A DNA stretch of 64,000 nt. Source: Mesostigma viride. Taxonomy: Eukaryota > Streptophyta > Mesostigmatophyceae > Mesostigmatales > Mesostigmataceae. This document shows, one piece after another, positions 12,411 to 24,734 of the stretch. Where the stretch lies: NCBI GenBank assembly GCA_009746045.1, contig RPFO01001034.1, positions 1 through 64,000 on the forward strand, given 5' to 3'. The position numbers were made by a program, and so were the translations under genes. Position 1 is the first letter of the stretch, and every line of letters starts with the position of its first letter. The notes under the pieces were generated by a model. The model searched no databases. It was not told the origin of the DNA and worked only from the letters and a program-made list of their open reading frames with translations.

Positions 12411-13408
12411 TATGCTCACGTGACGCAGTCGATCACGCGTGTCTATTAATTAATTAATTAATCCGACCATATCTGAGTAAGAGGGGTGATCGCCCTACTC
12501 TTTTCATCCACGGGCCCTATACTCTTTTAATTAAATCTGTGCTGCAGCATGCCTAGCTGCATGTGCTGCATCCACATGGTTGTCTCATTGAAATGAAGCA
12601 TGGAAATTAAAGGGAGTTCCTCCAATAAGAAGTTTAGACTTTTGGAATAATTATGCCTTCCAAAAGCCTGCAGATAATCTAGTTAAAATATTTACTCAGG
12701 TTATCCATTTGAATTACCAGCATTGATGAATTTAAGTTACAAGCATCAATCCTCCACGAAGCCTGGGGAATGGAACTGAACGATGGATCGGTGTCTATGA
12801 AACCTATAATGCCCAGCATAATCTTAAAGCCACCATCAAATTTTCATCAACATCGTGTGACCAAATTCGGTAAACATAGCGGTTCCGGAAGGGGTGGCCG
12901 CAACCCTACAGCTTACAAGTGGAGCTTATATTGGCACCCATTCATCATTCCACCACCGGCCGGTTTCATCGAGGATTTATCAAGGAGACAACCAGCGCAG
13001 GCCAGGATTTATGCTCACGTGACGCGGTCTACATCAGCATTCTGTCAATCTCAATTTCCGTTGCTGCCGACCGTTTCGTGAGCGTTTCAAGTAGCGCCAC
13101 TGCTCTACTGCACGCTAAAAAACTGCGCCAGCGAGCGAGCAAAAAACTGCCATAGGCGGGCATGCGAGACAGGCAATTACATTCTTTGACAGAAGGCAGG
13201 ATGCCGCCACATGCGCATTATTCATCGCTGTATGTCACATCCGACTAGTTTAGCTGCTCCGTGATCCCCAACAGGAGCATGCATAAACTATTGAAGAAGC
13301 AGAGAGAAGTAGCTGCTTGTTGAGAGAATGAGCCCCGGCCATTTGCTTCATTTTTCTCTCCTCCACCGCCAACACTAATTCCACCGGGGCCTTATGCTCC
13401 GTGACGCC
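12411..13408. repeat. Dispersed TATGCTC(A)CGTGACGC element, three copies
   Basis: The words TTATGCTCACGTGACGC (near 12411 and 13008) and TTATGCTCCGTGACGCCGTC (near 13391) recur with related flanks, and a (TTAA)n tract follows the first. A diverged TGCTCCGTGATCCCCAACAG lies near 13257. They look like further 3' ends of the LINE family described above. Between 12480 and 13390 I see no gene. Confidence 0.55.
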
Positions 13409-13418
13409 GTCAAGTGGT

Positions 13419-13424
13419 TTTATT
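13419..13424 (-). promoter_or_regulatory. Poly(A) signal AATAAA of the phospholipase gene
   Basis: AATAAA on the minus strand begins 32 bases after the stop codon at 13456. The canonical hexamer argues against the TGTAA signal used by volvocine green algae. Confidence 0.6.
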
Positions 13425-13455
13425 GTTCAAATTGATCAGCAGCAACTCAACCCCC

Positions 13456-15592
13456 TCAGAGCTCTTCCCTCCGTGACAAGCAGCGGCAGCCGCGCTGCTG
13501 GAAGCCCAGGTAATAGTCACACTCCTTGTAGAAGCTCTCCGTGAATATCTTGGCGACATCCATGCACAGGTCCTTCTTGGAGGCAAACTCCTCGTCGCAC
13601 ATGCCTTTGAGGCACGTGTCAAACTCCACCATGCAGTCGTTGAATTTGTTGCCGCACGTCATCATGCAGTCGTCCTGGGGGGGGGGGGGGGGGGGGGGCC
13701 AGAGGGGGGCGTTCCAGGGGGGGGTGTTCCCGGGGGGGGGGGGGGCAGAGACCCAGAGCGACGCATGAGGTTGAGTTGACAAAAGCGCAGGCAAGATAGG
13801 GTTAGGTGGGCTTATTAGGTACGGCATGGGGACATTAACAATGCAGTGTTGGGCATGGGATTATCAACAATGCATTGTTGGGCTTGGACTTACATGGCGA
13901 GTACAGTCATTCCCGCGTTAAGTTGCGTTTCTTAAGGTTGCGTTCCCGCGTTAAGTTGCGGCGCCGAAGTTTGGGGGGCGACCGCAACTTAAGCATGGAG
14001 GCCATCGCAACTTAACGTGGTAATGACTCAATTTGTAGGTGTCAGGCCATTTTTGGCCGCGCAGGAGGACATTTTTTGCCAAGTCCGGACCCGCTACGTG
14101 ATTTTAGGCGGCAAAATACGCAAGCCCCACTGGCGCGCAAATTTCCCCGCCTGCTGGCTTAGGTGAAAGCGTGAATGCAACCTTACAAACTCAATTTTGC
14201 AGCCTGCGGGCTGCGGTACATAAGAATCCACGACCATGCAGGGTCTGTAATCGAGACATCTTGATAGAAATTACCACCATCATGCCGAATGCACACGCCA
14301 CAGAAGGGCAAAGACAAGGTTGTGTTATTATTGTTTACATGCTGGCCTTTGACAGTAATGAAGCTTCCCTCACGACTGTTCCCATGTTTTGTCACATTCA
14401 AACGTGTAGCCGGTTGGCAATCATTAAGTAACCCACCAAAAAGAGAGCCGAAGTCTCTCTTTTTAGCCGAGAGGGCTAAAACACACTGACATTTGTGGTA
14501 TAAAACGCAGGCACTGCGTGGCTGCCCACGGCGTGTTTTGCAGCCCGCCTTTGTCCAAAATATCTGGCCTGGAAAATGGACTTTGGCCGGCTTTGACGCT
14601 GCAGCTGGATCGGGCTTGACGAGAGCTGTCGAATGCCGTATAGATGTCCGTCAGAGGAGGAGAATGACTGTATGTGACACATGTGAGATGGCCACTGGCA
14701 GGAGCTGCACCACAGCATGCAATTGATGATGGACAATACCAGGTGGCTGCATATAAGCATTCCACTCCATTCATCTGTGCCATCCATGTGATCTGAGAAC
14801 ATGCCTGTAAACTTCTCAGCAAGAAAACTACGGAGCTTACTTCATTCCAGGGGAGAAGGTGTTGTACGGTGGAGGACGAAAGGGTTGAGTGACAAAAATA
14901 ACATATGCAACAGCACCACACAGCATTACCATTTCCATGGTGCTACTATTTGCAGCATGTCATGTGCATAGGTACTTCTATCTGATTAGCCATTACGTCA
15001 ATGCTGAAAAAATATTCAAAACATGAAGAGAATAGACATCTTTCACTGGTGTCGCTCGTGCATTCCACGAATGCCAAGAGGTCTGCTATTAAGAAAGCAT
15101 AGTGTAGCACTGCGGGCAACAACGGCGTTGACAAATATGCTGTATTAAACTTTATTTCGCATGGTGCTCATCAACGCAGCAGAATGTTTCAGCTTCAGCA
15201 GGCTTGCGGAATGATATCGAGAGAAATACTTAGCGTTCATGACCGAGCGCTTCCGACAAGCACTAAAAGCTAATTTAATCCATATTCCATGTAATCAAAT
15301 CATATCCACGGCTTTCACATGCAAGATCGTATCAGAACCACATCCACGCACAGTGCATTTTTCGGTAACCGCCGCTACTTACCCTTTTGACGCAACATCT
15401 GTCGAACTCCATCATTCCCTGAATGCCCACATTAGTGCTGGCCGTGCTGCAGACCTTCGTGCCGGCACCTTTGAATTTCGGGTCGGGCACCTTTATGTAA
15501 TCGGTCGGACAGCGGAATTCACATGCGTCGCTTCTCGCCAAAGCGCCCAGGGCGAGGAGAGAAGACAGTACAATAACCCAGTTGCTCGCCAT
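13456..15592 (-). CDS. Group XII-like secreted phospholipase A2 homologue with His-to-Arg change, two exons
   Basis: Exon 1 (15592-15383, 70 codons) begins MASNWVIVLSSLLALGALA, a clear signal peptide. It continues with ACEFRCPTDY and GMMEFDRCCVKR before GTAAGT. Exon 2 (13674-13456) follows a C-homopolymer and AG acceptor and reads DDCMMTCGNKFNDCMVEF, CLKGMC and a C-terminal FQQRGCRCL, for 142 residues in total. Cys spacing and the CCxxHDxCYxTCGxxxxxC...QRxACRC pattern match group XII phospholipases A2. These normally hydrolyse the sn-2 ester of phospholipids with a His-Asp dyad and Ca2+. Here the joined sequence is CCVKRDDC: Arg stands at the His position and the following Asp is kept. Mammalian PLA2G12B is likewise inactive through loss of this His. 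The Arg codon is the last one before the donor, so the splice call matters. The gene is probably a secreted, catalytically silent binder. Confidence 0.8.
13905..14031. repeat. Inverted repeat, MITE-like, inside the phospholipase intron
   Basis: Arms GTCATTCCCGCGTTAAGTTG (left) and its imperfect complement at the right end (about 22 bp) bound about 125 bp. The interior carries two more CGTTAAGTTGCG / CGCAACTTAA pairs, so it folds as a nested hairpin. No transposase and no clear target-site duplication are visible. Just left of it (13830-13890) is a 30-bp duplication containing CAATGCA(G/T)TGTTGGGC. Confidence 0.65.
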
Positions 15593-15599
15593 TCCTAAC

Positions 15600-18500
15600 G
15601 GAAACCTCCTCTCGGTCACACTATCCTGCGATTCAGTGGCCTCAGCGACCAAGTCGGGCTGGAAAAGCTGAGCGATTGATGCAGGAAACAATGTCTTGCC
15701 GATTCAAATAATTAATGGGTGCGCTTACCTACTTCGCAGTCTTCGCTCTATACTACACACCACGAAATAAAACGCCGAGTGCAGTGCCGCTATTTTGGAT
15801 AAGAGGCGAAAAACTTTGTCGACGTCGAGAAACAGCGCCATTGAGCAGAATTTCATGCATGTATTTATGTATGGTCAATGACGTTGCGCTTCGAGCCAAC
15901 GTTTTTAGGCTGGCAACTGCACATGATACGAGACTGGTGCGGCATGGCCATGGGTGCGGCGTAAACTTCTAACAACGTAAATTTCGGCCACAAAGGCGCC
16001 AAGCAAGACAGCCCAGAAGAGCCAACCCAGAAACGACGTCGGGTGCTGTGCTAGACTGCTATCGTTTTACCAGCAGTGGCGTTTCGCCGAGTGTGAAAGG
16101 CTTCATCGTGGGGAGGAATTTAAAAAGTTCATCATGAGGTGGCAAGTCTCTAGGAGTGCCTCTGGTGGCATCGATGGCTTTCTTGATTGACATCTGGGGA
16201 AAATATCAAGATCGTAAACGATGTGCTGTCTTTCTTGTTTGTATGCCGCCGGCTATTAGTCGTTCCTGTGTTGGTCGTCATCCGCTATGAAGATTTTGGC
16301 CATCAGAGATATCCGGATGGTGTCGTCTTGTTTATTGTTACCACCTTGGTCAATATAGCTGCATGGATGGATATCGATTACGACCGCGGGAAAGTGCTGG
16401 CTCGAACTGCAGGATGGCGGCACTGCCAAGCCGGAGACGAATATGACGCTCCTTAGAATGCCAGTCATTCACGCCAACTGCGTGTTTGAAACAAACCTGC
16501 ATTTCATTCGTTGCAAGGTGGCTACGGTGAAGGTTTTCGTCGACGGCACCATTGTGTCGGCCTATGAAATCAGGCAAGCGTTTCTCCATCCAGCTCTAGC
16601 CTGCCGAAATATGCACTCTGGGTGCTTGGGTTTTCTATTCTCACATCTGGCGGTCGGCGTATGAGGAGGAACGGCCCCTGTGTGGAGTAGGTTAACATCA
16701 GCATGTATGGGGTTTAGCACGGCAGCTTGTACAGACTGAAAGTCATAAATGGTTAACGTGCTTGCTGTAAGGGGACTTGCCCTCGTCCACTCTTGTGACT
16801 CCGCCTTCTAGATTGATTATAACTTCTAGGATCAACGTTCCATTGCTTTGTTTCTCTGCCCCCCCCTCCCATTGTCGCCAATAAGAAAGGCTTGTTGGCA
16901 CCACCGAGTTTGTGTGGAGGGCCGGGCTGGGTGGAGTGTCAGGGTCAAGATCCCCCTTTCTCTCGCTGCGCAACAACACATGCACCTTGTTCGTTCACTC
17001 AATGCGCCCTCATGGCACTTGATCACGGACACCGCCTGGTTTTATGGCGCCTCCGTTGGGCCCGGGGGGTCCTCGGGCTTGCGTGCCTACGGCTTTATGG
17101 CGGCAGTCATGGGCGGCTGCCCGGCCTACTCCACAGTGACAGTCGCCAGCAGTTTGCTTGAAGATATAATCAGACCCTTCACCGTGTACTCGATGGCCAG
17201 CGGGCAGGAAGGTTGGGAGGGCGGCGGAGGAATCAAGCAGCATCCTGGCCTTGGCAGCGAGGTAAGTGTGGCTGGGCTGAAAAGGCTAACAAGAAAGAAA
17301 AGAAAACATATCAACATGATGATTGTACGAATGGGCTAGTGGGGTGCGGGTGTTGGCATGGAGGAATGTTGTGATGAAAGAGTCGTGATGAAAGGTCATT
17401 CTTTGGGCCGCTCCTGATGGGCTGCATGTCAGTGGTTAGTGTGGTACTGAAGCAAATGCCAGTGGTATTCGGTTGAACGCTTACAACAAGCCTCGTGTCT
17501 GTGGTACGCTACAAGTATGTTATCGCAACCGCTATGCTTTAATGGGTTGACAAGTCGTCCGTAGCGCTACCTACACAGAGTGGTCTGCATGAGTTTGACT
17601 CAGTCCTACCAGGAGGACTGAGTTTCGATGTTTCGATAAAAAGTTTGCCGTGCCCAAAATATCTGAGGGACTGTATGGATGGGCACAAATGTAGTGGGTG
17701 GGCGAGTGACCAACCGAGTGGGGGCATGCGTGGGTGTGGGGTAGTAGTAGAGGGTGTTGGCACCCAGAGCTGGCATGTCCTGTGAGCATGCGTAATTTGT
17801 GGGGATAATACCAATCGGCCGCATGATGTGCAGTGTTACCCTCACCTTTTCTCAGATTATCTTCGCCCGCTGTGCCTTTTCTCATCATTTCATTCGTGTG
17901 TAACATAATGCATGGTGGTATGATGCCCTTTGCGATGTGCCTCTCCCATCCATGTCGTCAGGATGGTTTGGCGAGAGGCATGAAATATAGACGTTTTCAT
18001 TGGTCAGTGGGCAGTAGGCAATTGGGATATCTTTATTAGTTTTCATGATTGCTTATCGCACAGTCCTTAGGCATCTTACGGCCATGGTGTACGCAAAATA
18101 GGATGTTAGTGCCATTCAAGCTATAGCTTTCCAGGGGAATGGCACCAATATGTGTGCCGAGTACCCTGGCTGAGGTCAGTTTGGGCCTATTTTCTTTTGA
18201 CCAACAATAATTTTAGAACTATGCCCTCTACATGCCTACATTTATTTAAAATCCACTAGGATTTTTTAAATTTTCTTCACACGTTCTTGGAAAAATAAAA
18301 AATGCAAATCTGCCGGGGGTGTCTTGCTTCCACCTAGTTTTCAGTTGCTTTGGTCAAGTTTTCACAACTGCTGTATTTTTGCGAAGAACAAAGATAGCAC
18401 CATCTTGTTTTCTTTGCTTGTTTGCAAAAAGGCTTGAGCGACGCTTCGGGAATGACAGCAAGCAACAAAGGAGATTTTTATCTCTTACTTTTCCCTCCCT

Positions 18501-19440
18501 CTCTTCCCGCCCCATGTTATTGGTTATCCGTGCTCGGCCGAAAAGTATAGTGCACATGCTGTCGATCGTCAAAGGATAAGGTCTTGCAGGCGCCTTGAAG
18601 ATCTTCATACCATCTCGCTTTCTTGACAAGTGAATTCCACAATTAGGCATGCATGGTCTGAAAACGGTTCGATGTCAACGACATTGGCGTCCTTGTTAAA
18701 AGTCAAGGTTTCATGCCGACGACAAAAGGCAACATCCCGTGTTGTCGATCAAATGAATACAACACACAGACCACAAGACGGCTACAGGGTCTAAAATAGT
18801 AATCATTCCCCAGTGTTCAAACATGCACTTGTTTAAACTTGCATCGAGTCCTCGTGGGTTAACTTCATCCATCTAACATTAATTTACTAGAATCATGTGC
18901 TCGAAATCTGGCATGTGCCCAGTCAGACCGTGCTCATACCATCGTTTAGACATTAGGCATGGAAAGGGAGACAAAGCCAAAGCACAAGCCTACCCCATGC
19001 TCAAATTTTCTCACATACAACTTTGCCCAACGCAATGCTCCTCTCCACCCTCTCCTGATTTTACATACACTGCCATGCAAGATGGCCAGCATGTGTCATG
19101 CGTCGTCAAGGGTTGTCTCAACATTGGTGCTCTTAAAAAATGCAATTTACATCAACAAGAAGTGTATCGTGGAGCACATTTGACGGTCTTGATGCGGATT
19201 AAGCCTTGCAGATTTTATGGTCTCCACGCACAGTTTTCCTAAAGATCACTCCTCGGAGATCCACGGTTGACACAGTGTATTTTATTTTTTGTGCGATACT
19301 ACATAGTGCATTATACATAGACCTACACATGTGTATAGACAACGACCTCCGCTGCGGTGAATTACCCACAAAATGCCATTGCGTGCACGGTTAAGTGTGG
19401 CGGCTGGGACAGGAAAGCAAGAGAGGGGCGCATGCCACGA
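15600..19440. other. Spacer without a defensible gene
   Basis: Several open frames of 60-160 codons exist on both strands, for example 16848-17339 plus and 16350-16589 minus. None shows a recognisable motif, consistent codon bias or splice-compatible neighbours. The 18.2-19.4 kb part is AT-rich. The 5' flank of the phospholipase gene should lie just right of 15592. Confidence 0.5.
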
Positions 19441-19449
19441 CCCATGCTA

Positions 19450-22225
19450 AGGGCACAGCAAAGGACTCACACGCAAAAACTGGCCGCGTGAGGGGACGTT
19501 GTATTGCGTCCAACGTGGCATAGAACACGCAAGAACTTTGCCCAGACTACACCCAGGGTGGCATGTGCACGTCGTCCCACACCTGCATTGGGCAGCCACA
19601 CCCCAACGTACACAGGTCCAACTCCTCGGACACGTTCGGCCACCATTCCACCAAAACATCAGGTGGTGCAGCTATGCAGTCTGCCCCACCAGGCTGCAAG
19701 GTCAAAGTGCAATCGTGCGGTATGCTTATTGCCAGCAGTGCTGGAATGCATTCAACACGAACAGCGTAAGAAGAAAACGAATGGAGCTACACCAAACATC
19801 AGGAGGCACGCCGATGACGAGGCGTTGTGAAATGGCATCCATGGCGCATACCACTAGGAATGCTTTTGTGTGGTTAAAACCGCGATGACGACGCTAATAA
19901 AACAAAAACACGATATTGTGGGGAAAGAAGACAAGGATCTAACTTCTCATCAAGACCTTCCAGAGGATGTCATTGAAGAACGCAATGGCCATGGAGAGCT
20001 TTGTCGAAATGCAAGCGACTTGCACTCCCATCATGGGCAAAGCGGGATGACAAGGAGGCGACTATCAAGCCGTTAAGGAAGAAGCTTTGAGGCCTGGGTG
20101 GCTGCCGGGGAGCATGCGGATTTTCACTAAATACCCTCAGAAATCTCAAGTTTTTCTTGGTACCCTTAGTCCTTGGCGTCAACCGTATTCTCTGCATGAA
20201 AATGAAATTTAGCGCCGCTGCCCGAAAGGTGTTTCCCGTATGCAACTCAATTAGGAGGGGGGGCCCGACAGCAGGGGCTGGGCCATCTCCACTCACAGGT
20301 TGCTGCAAGTCCTCGTTATGGACTTGTACAAAATTGTTCTAAGACAAGAAGAACATGATCTGCGTAGTTTTTCTACCGACGGGCACAACATCTACAACTG
20401 ACCTGCGGCAACCTGTAAGTGGAGATGGCCCAACCCTTGGTAGCAACCCTTCTGCTAGAGCTGAATGGGAAACATCGTTTGGGTAGTGGCGCTTAATCTC
20501 TTCTTCTGTTGGGAAAAGCGGTTGATACCAGGGACTAGGGGTCCCAAGAAGGGCTTGAGTTTTATGAGGGTATATAGTGAAAAACTGGCAGCATCCACGG
20601 CAGCCATCCAAGCCTCCAAGCGTTGGTTGACCTTCTTCCTAAACTGTTTGATATCCGCCTCCTTGTCATCCCACTTTGCTCATGATGGGAGTGCAGTCCT
20701 CAGGTTCCTTGCAGATCTAAGACTTGCAGACTAAGCTCTCCACTGTCAACATTGTGTTCCTTAATGACAGCCTTCAACTCTCCACTGTCAACATTGTGTT
20801 CCTCAATGACAGCCTTAAACTCTCCACTGTCAACATTGTGTTCCTCAATGACAGCCTTAAGCTCTCCACTGTCAACATTGTGTTCCTTAATGACAGCCTT
20901 CAACTCTCCACTGTCAACATTGTGTTCCTTAATGACAGCCTTAAACTCTCCACTGTCAACATTGTGTTCCTTAATGACAGCCTTAAACTCTCCACTGTCA
21001 ACATTGTGTTCCTCAATGACAGCCTTAAGCTCTCCACTGTCAACATTGTGTTCCTTAATGACAGCCTTAAACTCTCCACTGTCAACATTGTGTTCCTCAA
21101 TGACAGCCTTAAGCTCTCCACTGTCAACATTGTGTTCCTTAATGACAGCCTTAAACTCTCCACTGTCAACATTGTGTTCCTCAATGACAGCCTTAAACTC
21201 TCCACTGTCAACATTGTGTTCCTTAATGACAGCCTTAAACTCTCCACTGTCAACATTGTGTTCCTCAATGACAGCCTTAAGCTCTCCACTGTCAACATTG
21301 TGTTCCTTAATGACAGCCTTAAACTCTCCACTGTCAACATTGTGTTCCTCAATGACAGCCTTAAGCTCTCCACTGTCAACATTGTGTTCCTTAATGACAG
21401 CCTTAAACTCTCCACTGTCAACATTGTGTTCCTCAATGACAGCCTTAAGCTCTCCACTGTCAACATTGTGTTCCTTAATGACAGCCTTAAACTCTCCACT
21501 GTCAACATTGTGTTCCTCAATGACAGCCTTAAACTCTCCACTGTCAACATTGTGTTCCTCAATGACAGCCTTAAACTCTCCACTGTCAACATTGTGTTCC
21601 TTAATGACAGCCTTAAACTCTCCACTGTCAACATTGTGTTCCTCAATGACAGCCTTAAGCTCTCCACTGTCAACATTGTGTTCCTTAATGACAGCCTTCA
21701 ACTCTCCACTGTCAACATTGTGTTCCTCAATGACAGCCTTAAACTCTCCACCAGACGCTAGGTCCTTGTCTTCTTCCCCATATGTTCACGTTCGTGTTTT
21801 ACTACTGCCGCCATCGCGGTGTTAACCACACAAAAGCATTCCCACTGTAGGCGCCCTTGATGTCATTTTGAAGCGGGGTCTCATCGGCGTGTCTCCTGAA
21901 GTTTGGTGTAATAAATTGGTTCCTTTCTTTCTTGCTGCATACGTGTTGAATGCGTTCTAGCATCGCTGGCAATGAGCATACCGCACACTTGCCCTTGGGC
22001 TTTGCAGCCTCTGGGCCAATATGCGCATCTGCACCTTGTGATACTGTGGTGGCCAAACCTGTCCGAGGAGTTGGACCTGTGCACACCCCTTGGGGTGCGG
22101 CTGCCCAACCCGGGTGTGAGACGCGCACTTGCCCTACCGGGTGCGATCTGGGTGACCAGCTTGCCTGCTGCATGCCACGTTGGACGCAATACGAAATCCC
22201 GTCGCGGCACCAATTGCTGTGCGCC
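19450..22225. repeat. Large imperfect inverted duplication, about 0.8 kb arms, ~50-bp spacer
   Basis: The left arm (about 19450-20327, plus) matches the right arm (about 22225-20380, minus) over its whole length. Shared anchors include TATTGCGTCCAACGTGGCAT (outer end), GGTCCAACTCCTCGGACA, GAATGCTTTTGTGTGGTTAA, GGGATGACAAGGAGGCG and GGGCCATCTCCACT (inner end). Both arms keep the same degenerate peptide fragments, such as NAFVWL(K/T)PR. The right arm is longer only because a 42-bp satellite (20735-21757) expanded inside it. It looks like two copies of one mobile or duplicated unit head to head. I could not identify the encoded protein. Confidence 0.85.
20735..21757. repeat. 42-bp satellite, 24 copies, open in several frames
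   Basis: The unit contains CTCTCCACTGTCAACATTGT and is 42 bp, so every frame that is open once stays open. On the minus strand it reads KAVI(K/E)EHNVDSGE(L/F). Two unit types (Lys-Glu from CTTAATG, Glu-Glu from CTCAATG) mostly alternate, giving an 84-bp higher-order unit. The left arm of the surrounding inverted duplication holds only one related unit. Of the frames, the minus one is most protein-like, but no start, introns or homologue support a gene. Confidence 0.95.
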
Positions 22226-22229
22226 AACG

Positions 22230-24075
22230 CGCGAGTGGTCCGCGTTGCTCTGCACTTGTTGTGCACCAGGGCTGCTTACCCCCCCCCCGCCCCCCCTCCA
22301 AACCGCCCATACTGCACCCCCCACAAGTCGCTGTCGCTCTCCCCCCCCGCCGCGCTTGCGGCTGCCTGCCCCGCCTGCGCCTGCTGGCCCCCCTTGTCCG
22401 TTGGTGTCCCTTTCCCCGCTGCCGCACTTTGCCGTGCGCGCAATTCTGCCTCCTGCCGCCACCCCCGCCTACCCCTGCTGCACGCGCCTCACTTGCAGGT
22501 TGTGCACCTGCCACAGTGGCTTGGTCATGTTGTGCCACATCTGCGCTGGCACTTCTGGGTGTGAGCGACGTGGCGTTTGATTATGCTGCCCTCTCTAGGG
22601 CCGCGTTCATGAAGAGCTCGATGACGTGCAAGGGTGCGCGTAGTGCTGGCATGGGAAGGAGTTCGGTTGTGGTCAGCACACGGGTTGTCAAGCGATGCAT
22701 TGGCTTTTGACTTCAGGACTCACCGCGGAGATCGGCCCACAAGCGTTCAGTATTTTCTTGGGGGCCTTGCCCGGGGCTTTTGGCAGGAGTATCACAACCT
22801 TGCCTATTCAGCTATTGCCATAGTTCAGTCTTTTGGCGCTCAAGGTCATGAATCATGTCCACCAAAGGATTGGTTATATAACCCAGGAGAAATAGTTTGA
22901 GCAGGAATGTCATATGATCTTCCGTCTTCTCATGTTTCCCGGGAGTCCGCCCAAGGCTTTTTGACAAACCCATCCCGTCTTCAACCATTTTCTTGCTATG
23001 ACCAGCCAGATGGAAAATTTCTGTCATGTGTTCCTGATCATGTGCTTTCATGGAACATGTCAAAAGCTGCATCTGAAGGCAGCCTGCAAGAATGCAATTG
23101 TTCGTTTGTTGACAGAATAGGTAAACAGGGAACAGCAAAGCTAGGCAGGCGAAGATCTAGAACATATCTCGCTTGTGCCCACATTGAAGATCCCGAAGTC
23201 TCTATGTCAATGCGCGCAGCTAGACTCTTGGCTATGCAGCTGGTACGAATCAACTATAAATAGAGCCAGCATTCAGTTGTCTCATCAGGATGAGGCTGCC
23301 TGCTTGCCATTCTCAGCTAGAGCTACGTCTACGCTCTTTATTCAAGTCAACTGTTGTATGTGCATGTGATTGTATCGAATAATTGCATGATGGTCTGGTT
23401 GATAGAGTAGTTGTGCTTTTAACATTAATTTGGAATGACATGCGTCCAGGAATGGTTGGTCCAGGAACGGTTGTCATCGATTGAATGATCCATTACTAGC
23501 TAGAGCTGAGCTTGAAGTTCCTTTTATCACCGGCCCAGATTACACCTGAGTGGACCCGGAATCTGCTATCCGCGAGGACTACGGGAATGTAGCCCTAAAT
23601 TCTAGCAGTGAGCGGAAGTACCAGTTAGGCCCTGAATGCACAACTAGATAAATTATGTATTTACATGGGCTGCACAAAGGGCATTAGTGCAGCCCAGATG
23701 TAACCCCTGGTTTGGCAGACGAGTTTCACTCACGTCGATTTCATTCCAAACCAAAGATGCGTCCGGTCAGCCATTGCCACCTACAACATTTGTCCTAGGC
23801 AGTGCGACACCAGCGGGCCAGCTGTGGGCCGGACGGCCTCTAGCGCCGCAACCCCTACGCAATATTAGACGTAGTTTGACACATGGTATCTGCCAGTCTG
23901 GCACCCCGGTACCTGGTAGTCCCGGGTACAGACCAGTTACACACCAAACCGAAAGCAAAGCCACGGGTACATGGGCCGACTGTTGGAATAACTCGGCCAA
24001 GTCGACCCGAATCTAACATAATAACTATCGAAAGTCTCAAACAATATCAAAATGACTTTCGACTGACCAAACTAT
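22230..24075. other. Spacer with C-rich patch and unassigned frames
   Basis: 22260-22500 is C-rich low complexity. A minus frame at 23138-22812 (108 codons, ending near LERQKTELWQ) is moderately protein-like but matches no family I know. The rest holds nothing I can support. Confidence 0.45.
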
Positions 24076-24079
24076 TATT

Positions 24080-24645
24080 TTAGGAATTGATACGCCCAAA
24101 CACGGGTTATGGCCGTAACACAGCGGTCGGTGTCGGATGGTATGGGTGACAAGAGGGAGCTCACAGTAGACTGAGCTCGGCCCGGATGTGGCGCTCTAGC
24201 TTGGTTGCGGACACCGAGGATCTGACTAAGCGTTCGAGTGACTGTGCCGTCAAGCTGCTTGCTCAGCGCCTGGTCCAGGGCCCACGTACGCCTCGCAGCC
24301 GTAAAGGAGGATGCTGAGTACAAGGGCCCTGAACAGAATGCGCTTGCGACGCTCACTCAGGTAGCGACATGTCCAGAACCTGTCGAGGCGCCGGAGGGCC
24401 GCCCAGGCCTGGCCAATACGGTTGCTGATGTCGTCGGTCGGGGAGGGGAGCCAGCTGCCATGAAAGGAGCTTGAAGCGAGTCGCCGGGGGGGCGGGCTGC
24501 CGGGCTGCCGCAGGAGGAGGGTGGGTGGGGTACGGTCCCAGCGGGGAAGCCGATGGCCATGACCTCGATCCGTTTTCTGGCTGATCCACCCTGGATCCTG
24601 GCCATGACCACGTCTCGGACAACATACCTGACTGTTTGCGACAAT
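24080..24645 (-). mobile_element. Second LINE reverse-transcriptase 3' fragment
   Basis: On the minus strand, GSWLPSPTDDISNRIGQAWA, ALRRLDRFW, LSERRKRILFRALVLSIL and LYGCEA follow the same order as the C-terminal RT region of the 11 kb element (LLGSLLPSCEADVDHRI, VLTYGA). The continuation (about 24250-24080), with LDQALSKQLDGTVTRTL, is the usual post-RT helix. Upstream RT motifs are missing, so it is a 5'-truncated or decayed copy. Confidence 0.75.
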
Positions 24646-24734
24646 CCCGGAGCGAGTGTGCAGGTGGGGGGCCGCGGGGGTGGGTGGGTGGTGTCTGCTA
24701 AGGGCGCCGGGGGGGGGGGGGGGGGGGCGCGGGG

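Noticed and set aside
16848-17339. 163-codon plus-strand frame
   Set aside because: Composition and sequence show no domain, and the opposite strand is equally open.
20724-21825. Plus-strand 345-357 codon frames over the satellite
   Set aside because: A 42-bp unit keeps frames open on both strands; no start context or homologue. The minus frame is also not supported as a gene.
22812-23138. 108-codon minus-strand frame
   Set aside because: Somewhat protein-like but no family, splice partners or start context; left unassigned.
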